This document shows, piece after piece, positions 60,646 to 64,000 of a stretch of 64,000 nucleotides of DNA. Made by a program: the position numbers and the translations under genes. The notes under the pieces are model-generated. The model saw only the letters and a list, made by a program, of their open reading frames with translations, was not told where the DNA came from and did no database searches. The stretch lies in contig NZ_CAJXWX010000001.1 of NCBI RefSeq assembly GCF_913062585.1, forward strand, positions 62,001 to 126,000, given 5' to 3'. Each line of letters begins with the position of its first letter. Within the stretch, counting starts at the first letter, position 1. This DNA is from an uncultured Sphingomonas sp. (GTDB taxonomy: Bacteria > Pseudomonadota > Alphaproteobacteria > Sphingomonadales > Sphingomonadaceae).

Positions 60646-62820
60646 TCAGAACGCGGCACGAAGCGCCACGTCGAGCGAACGCGGGCGGCCCAATATCCAT
60701 TGCTGATCGCCATAAGCGGTGATCGCATAGGCCTTGTCGAACAGATTATAGAGCCGCAGGTCGACCGCGAGTCGCGGGCTCAACGCATAGGACAGGGTCG
60801 TGTCCACGCTGGCATAGCCCGGAATGCGGAACGCCTCACCATTGTCGGAGAAGCGCCGCCCGACATAGCGCAGGCCCGCCCTCGCCCGCAGCCTGGTCGT
60901 CGCGTCCCAGCGCAGCCAGAGATTGGCCAGCGCCTCGGGCACGTCCGGCGGGGTCCGGCCGCTATAATCGACGCCGCCCGACCGGAAATCGTCGAACCGC
61001 GCCTGCAGCAGCGTGCCGTTGGCGTCGATGCCGAAGCCCCGCACTACGTCGAGCGCCACCGACGCCTCCACCCCCTGCGCCGAACGCTGGCCGACCTGTT
61101 CGACCGGGCTCGACAGGGTCCGCTGGGCGAGCAGGCCGGTCTTGACGATGCGGTACGCCGCCAGCGTCGCGCTACCCCGACCGTTCAGGAACAGCCATTT
61201 GGCCCCCGCCTCGACCTGATGGCCCTTGGCGTTGCTGAACTGCACCTGCCCGCTGGACACGGTGGTCAGCGTGCCCAGCGGATCGACGCCGGTGGCATAT
61301 TGCGCATAGAGCGACAGGGTCGGGCGGGGCTGATAGACGATCCCCGCCCGCCAGGTGGCGTTGCGGAAGGTCTTTTCGAAGACGGGCACGTCGGGCGTGC
61401 CGACCGTCCAGCGACGGACCCGGTCCTCCTCATAGCGCAAACCGCCGACCACCGACCATTTGGACGCCAGCGTCACCCGATCCTCGGCAAAGACCGCCAG
61501 CGCGACGGTGCGGGTGCGATAGCGCGGCGCGATTCCCTGCGTGTCCAGGAACCGGCCGGGATCGAAGGCGAAGGGATCGACCGCATCCACCTGCTCGACC
61601 GAACCGAAGTCGTTCTCATGGGTGAAGCGGACCAGATTGGCATCGACCCCGACGACCAACGCGTTGGCAACGCCCGGCGCCAGCTCCGTGCGCCAGTTCA
61701 GGCTCGCCTGGTCGCCCCATTGGGTCAGGTCGTGGCGGATGCCGTAATTGCTGCTCCGCCGGATGGTGCCGGGCGTGCCGGTCGATCCGTCGCCGCAGGC
61801 GCCGCTGGGGGCCACCCAGCAGTAATTCTCCAGATCGCGCCAGAAGCGGTCGCTGGTCAGGACATAGGCGATGTTGGACAGGCTGACGGCGCTGCTCGGC
61901 GTCCAGTCGATGCGCAGCGAACCGCGATCGTCGCGGAACCGCATCCGCGCATCGCCGACATTATAGTTGCGGTCGCGCACCCGCAGGTCGAGCCGCCCGT
62001 CGATCAGCGGCGTGCCGAAATAGGTCATGGACCGCTGGTCGCCATGATCGCCGCGGATCGTGACCGCCAGTGTCGGCGCGGGTTTCCAACTCAGCGTCCC
62101 CGACAGCGCGACGCTGTCCGAATGGCCCCGATCGACATAGCCGTCCGACCGGCGATAGCTGGCATCGACCCGGTAGCCGAGCGTCGGCCCTAGCGGCCCG
62201 CCGATTCCGGCGGCCGCGCGAAAACTGTCCTGCGCGCCATAACCGATCTCGGCCTGTCCCTCGGTCCGCGCCGTGGGTGCGCGCATCACGACATTGACCG
62301 CACCGCCCAGCGCGCCCTGTCCGTACAGGACCGAAGCGGGGCCGCTCAGCACGTCGATCCGCTCGACCATCCAGGAATCGGTCGGAAAGGTGATCGTGCC
62401 CGCCGCCGGGAACAGCCGGACGCCATCGATCAGTTGCAGCACCGATCCCTGTCCGGAAAAGCCCCGCGCGGCGAGCGCGGTGCCGCCATTGCCGGGATCG
62501 GCGACGCTCGACAGGCCCGGCGCGCGCGTCTCCGCCTCGACGATCGACAGGTCGCCCCGCGCGCGGATGGTGCCCCCGTCCAGCGAGGCGATGCTGGCGG
62601 GCGTCTCCAGCGGGGTCAGGCCCAGGCGGCTGGCCGTGCCATTGGGCGTGTCCAGCGCCTGCCTGTCGCGCTGGCCCACGACGAGCACGGTGCCGTTCGC
62701 CCCCGGGCCGTCGGTGGTCTGCGCCTTCGCATCATGCGCGCCCAGCAGAAGCGCCGCGCCACCCCATAGGCCCAGCGGAGCCCATCCAAATCTGTTATGA
62801 TATATCATTTTACTGCTCAT
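60646..62820 (-). CDS. btuB: TonB-dependent receptor under cobalamin riboswitch (BtuB-like)
   Basis: 724 residues. A signal peptide-like start (LGLWGGAALLLGAHDAKAQ), then the plug (LVVGQRDRQALDTPNG, TPASIASLDGGTI, GLSSVADPGNGGTALAARGF, IDGVRLFPAAG, VLSGPASVLYGQGALGGAVNV) and a barrel ending in RPRSLDVALRAAF. By sequence the receptor looks like the siderophore/FpvA-like class. The cobalamin riboswitch upstream makes vitamin B12 or a corrinoid (or cobalt chelate) the better ligand guess. The ATG at 62820 is chosen, with an alternative four codons later. Followed by the PepSY protein. Confidence 0.85.
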   Translation of the reverse strand: MSSKMIYHNRFGWAPLGLWGGAALLLGAHDAKAQTTDGPGANGTVLVVGQRDRQALDTPNGTASRLGLTPLETPASIASLDGGTIRARGDLSIVEAETRAPGLSSVADPGNGGTALAARGFSGQGSVLQLIDGVRLFPAAGTITFPTDSWMVERIDVLSGPASVLYGQGALGGAVNVVMRAPTARTEGQAEIGYGAQDSFRAAAGIGGPLGPTLGYRVDASYRRSDGYVDRGHSDSVALSGTLSWKPAPTLAVTIRGDHGDQRSMTYFGTPLIDGRLDLRVRDRNYNVGDARMRFRDDRGSLRIDWTPSSAVSLSNIAYVLTSDRFWRDLENYCWVAPSGACGDGSTGTPGTIRRSSNYGIRHDLTQWGDQASLNWRTELAPGVANALVVGVDANLVRFTHENDFGSVEQVDAVDPFAFDPGRFLDTQGIAPRYRTRTVALAVFAEDRVTLASKWSVVGGLRYEEDRVRRWTVGTPDVPVFEKTFRNATWRAGIVYQPRPTLSLYAQYATGVDPLGTLTTVSSGQVQFSNAKGHQVEAGAKWLFLNGRGSATLAAYRIVKTGLLAQRTLSSPVEQVGQRSAQGVEASVALDVVRGFGIDANGTLLQARFDDFRSGGVDYSGRTPPDVPEALANLWLRWDATTRLRARAGLRYVGRRFSDNGEAFRIPGYASVDTTLSYALSPRLAVDLRLYNLFDKAYAITAYGDQQWILGRPRSLDVALRAAF

Positions 62821-62989
62821 AGCGTCTTGTCGCGAACAAGCCGAGGCCTTCCGTTCGTTTCCGAACGGCTGGGCGCCATGCCCAAGGCACGCCTTTCCTT
62901 CGTCACGGTCACCCATGCGCCTCCGCCACCAATGGCGTCGCTCGTCGGAAAAGACCTAGCCTCGACCATCCCCTGGACCGGGCGTGAGC

Positions 62990-63168
62990 GACCTGACGCC
63001 GGCAGGTCTCCTGGCTCACGGGTCATCGCGGAAACATGCGCCTTCCCAGGTTACCCCAGTGGCTGGACCGGCCTGTGACCGCCGATCCGTGCATGTCCGC
63101 TCACCGCTTACAGTTGCAGGGACAGCCCCGGATTCGGGCCTTCGCCCTCACCGCGTTCCCTTTTAATC
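62990..63168 (-). ncRNA. Cobalamin riboswitch
   Basis: On the minus strand: AAAAGGGAACGCGGTGAG, then GAATCCGGGGCTGTCC, CCTGCAACTGTAAGCGG, the GCCACTGG core, GGGAAGGCG, and the B12 box GAGCCAGGAGACCTGCCGGC. All of the conserved elements occur in the proper order within ~175 bp. It lies ~170 bp upstream of the receptor start, so B12 should repress receptor expression; the remaining leader is the expression platform. Confidence 0.97.
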
Positions 63169-63294
63169 CCCCTTGTCGGAGGAACCGGCGCGATCATGTT
63201 CGCCGGATCATTCCGGCCCCGCATCGGTAGGCGGGACGGATCGCTCGCGTCAAGCGGGGTGAGCACGACCTGCGCCTGCGCTATGGAGGGCGCC

Positions 63295-63603
63295 ATGGCA
63301 CGCAGGAACCGCTATTTGACCGCGACGATGCCCGATGGTTACGTCAAGACGATCGGCCCGACCGCGCAGCCCTTCACCCATTATTGGCGGATCGTCGCCG
63401 AGCTGGGCGGCGGCAGGACCGAGGTGTTCTGGGGCCACGCCAAGTCGCGCAAGGCGGCGATGGCCAACGACGCCGCCATGGCCGAGGCCGCACGGCAAAG
63501 GGGATGGGTCGGCCATCGGTTCGAGGTGGTAGAACTGGTGGAGTCGGATGCCCCGCCCGAGGGAGAGCCGACATCCCGCCGCCCCGGCAAGCGCCGCTCG
63601 TAA
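63295..63603 (+). CDS. Small hypothetical protein
   Basis: 102 residues starting MARRNRYLTATMP, with a basic N-terminus, a central WRIVAELGGGRTEVFWGHAKS and a helix (AAMANDAAMAEAARQ). GGAGGGCGCC precedes the ATG. No signal peptide and no recognised family. It lies divergent from the riboswitch-receptor operon and next to a repeat cluster. Confidence 0.6.
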   Translation: MARRNRYLTATMPDGYVKTIGPTAQPFTHYWRIVAELGGGRTEVFWGHAKSRKAAMANDAAMAEAARQRGWVGHRFEVVELVESDAPPEGEPTSRRPGKRRS

Positions 63604-63610
63604 GGACCTT

Positions 63611-64000
63611 TTCGCTCCCTCTCCCCTGGAAAGGGGAGAGGGTTAGCGAAGCTTGGGTGAGGGGTCGAGCGAGCCATCAGCTCGCGCGCTCGGTTCCCGA
63701 GCGCCCACCCCTCACCCAGCTCCGACTAGGCCGGATCGACATTCAGCCTATTCCTCCCCTGTAAGGGGAGGTGGCAGGCCGAAGGCCTGACGGAGGGGTG
63801 TCCCGGTTGGAGAATTTGGACCTACCCTCGCCACCGGGGACACCCCTCCACCATGCTGCGCATGGTTCCCCTCCCCTTACAGGGGAGGAATTTCACCCTT
63901 CTTGGCTGAATGTCGATCGGCCGCAAGCCTTTGCTTCGCAAAGACCAAGTCTGCGCAACCCTCTCCCCTCTGCGAGGGGCGAGGGGAAGAAAATCGTCGC
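63611..64000. repeat. Composite: family B element interrupted by family A element
   Basis: 63614-63728 is the left part of a reversed family-B element (CCCTCTCCCC...CACCCAGCTCCGACTA). The right part resumes at 63924 (AAGCCTTTGCTTCGCAAAG...CGAGGGGCGAGGG). Between them are GGCCGGATCGACATTCA (63729-63745), a complete family-A copy (63751-63890, arms CCTCCCCTGTAAGGGGAGG / CCTCCCCTTACAGGGGAGG), and TGAATGTCGATCGGCC (63907-63922). The 63604-64000 stretch has no gene. Confidence 0.8.

Overview
The window is a gap-free, GC-rich chromosomal segment of an alphaproteobacterium, most likely Sphingomonas or a close sphingomonad. Supporting signs are four large TonB-dependent receptors in 64 kb, a cobalamin riboswitch in front of one of them, a mannonate dehydratase of the type described from Novosphingobium, and dense families of short palindromic intergenic repeats. 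I see no phage, transposase, CRISPR array or rRNA. One tRNA (Thr, GGT) is present.

Layout. 1-6.7 kb: the end of a penicillin-acylase-type hydrolase, a Rieske/FAD reductase, Dps, then an alpha/beta-hydrolase fused to a gluconate-dehydrogenase small-subunit domain and coupled to a GMC oxidoreductase. 6.7-9.9 kb: an MFS exporter divergent from a type III polyketide synthase and an isoprenylcysteine-methyltransferase-like protein (a phenolic-lipid type cassette). 9.9-16.8 kb: a two-component system with a coupled small Cys-rich secreted protein, divergent from a CzcC-CzcA metal efflux pair that lacks an adaptor gene. 16.8-34.2 kb: a glucuronoxylan/uronate locus with a GH67-like putative glycosidase, three TonB receptors, an MFS transporter broken by one in-frame TGA, mannonate dehydratase ManD and alpha-glucuronidase AguA. 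LacI-like palindromes sit before aguA/manD and the second receptor. 34.7-36.6 kb: small envelope proteins and tRNA-Thr. 36.7-45.2 kb: a tripartite RND drug-type efflux operon (pump, adaptor, NodT outer-membrane lipoprotein) and a second two-component system. 45.3-57 kb: housekeeping genes (dicarboxylate symporter, PBP1a, threonine aldolase with an EamA exporter, SDR, M28 peptidase, PepN). 57-63.6 kb: an esterase, CsaA, a GST, and a cobalamin-riboswitch-controlled TonB receptor with a PepSY membrane protein.

How the genes work together. The clearest pathway is uronate release and uptake. The TonB receptors import glucurono-oligosaccharides, AguA removes (4-O-methyl)glucuronate, an MFS permease carries hexuronate inward, and ManD dehydrates D-mannonate. 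Glucuronate isomerase, fructuronate reductase and the regulator are not in the window.

The most unusual non-coding signal is a set of intergenic elements. Family A is a roughly 130-bp nested palindrome whose arm supplies the ribosome binding site of at least one gene and possibly a second. Family B is a 200-260 bp palindromic element bounded by an inverted GGCCGGATCGACATTCA motif. Family C is the short TTCGACTTCGCTCAG-type repeat. At the right end of the window a family-A element, carrying its own terminal inverted repeats, lies inside a family-B element, which reads as a mobile-element insertion (a MITE-like unit).
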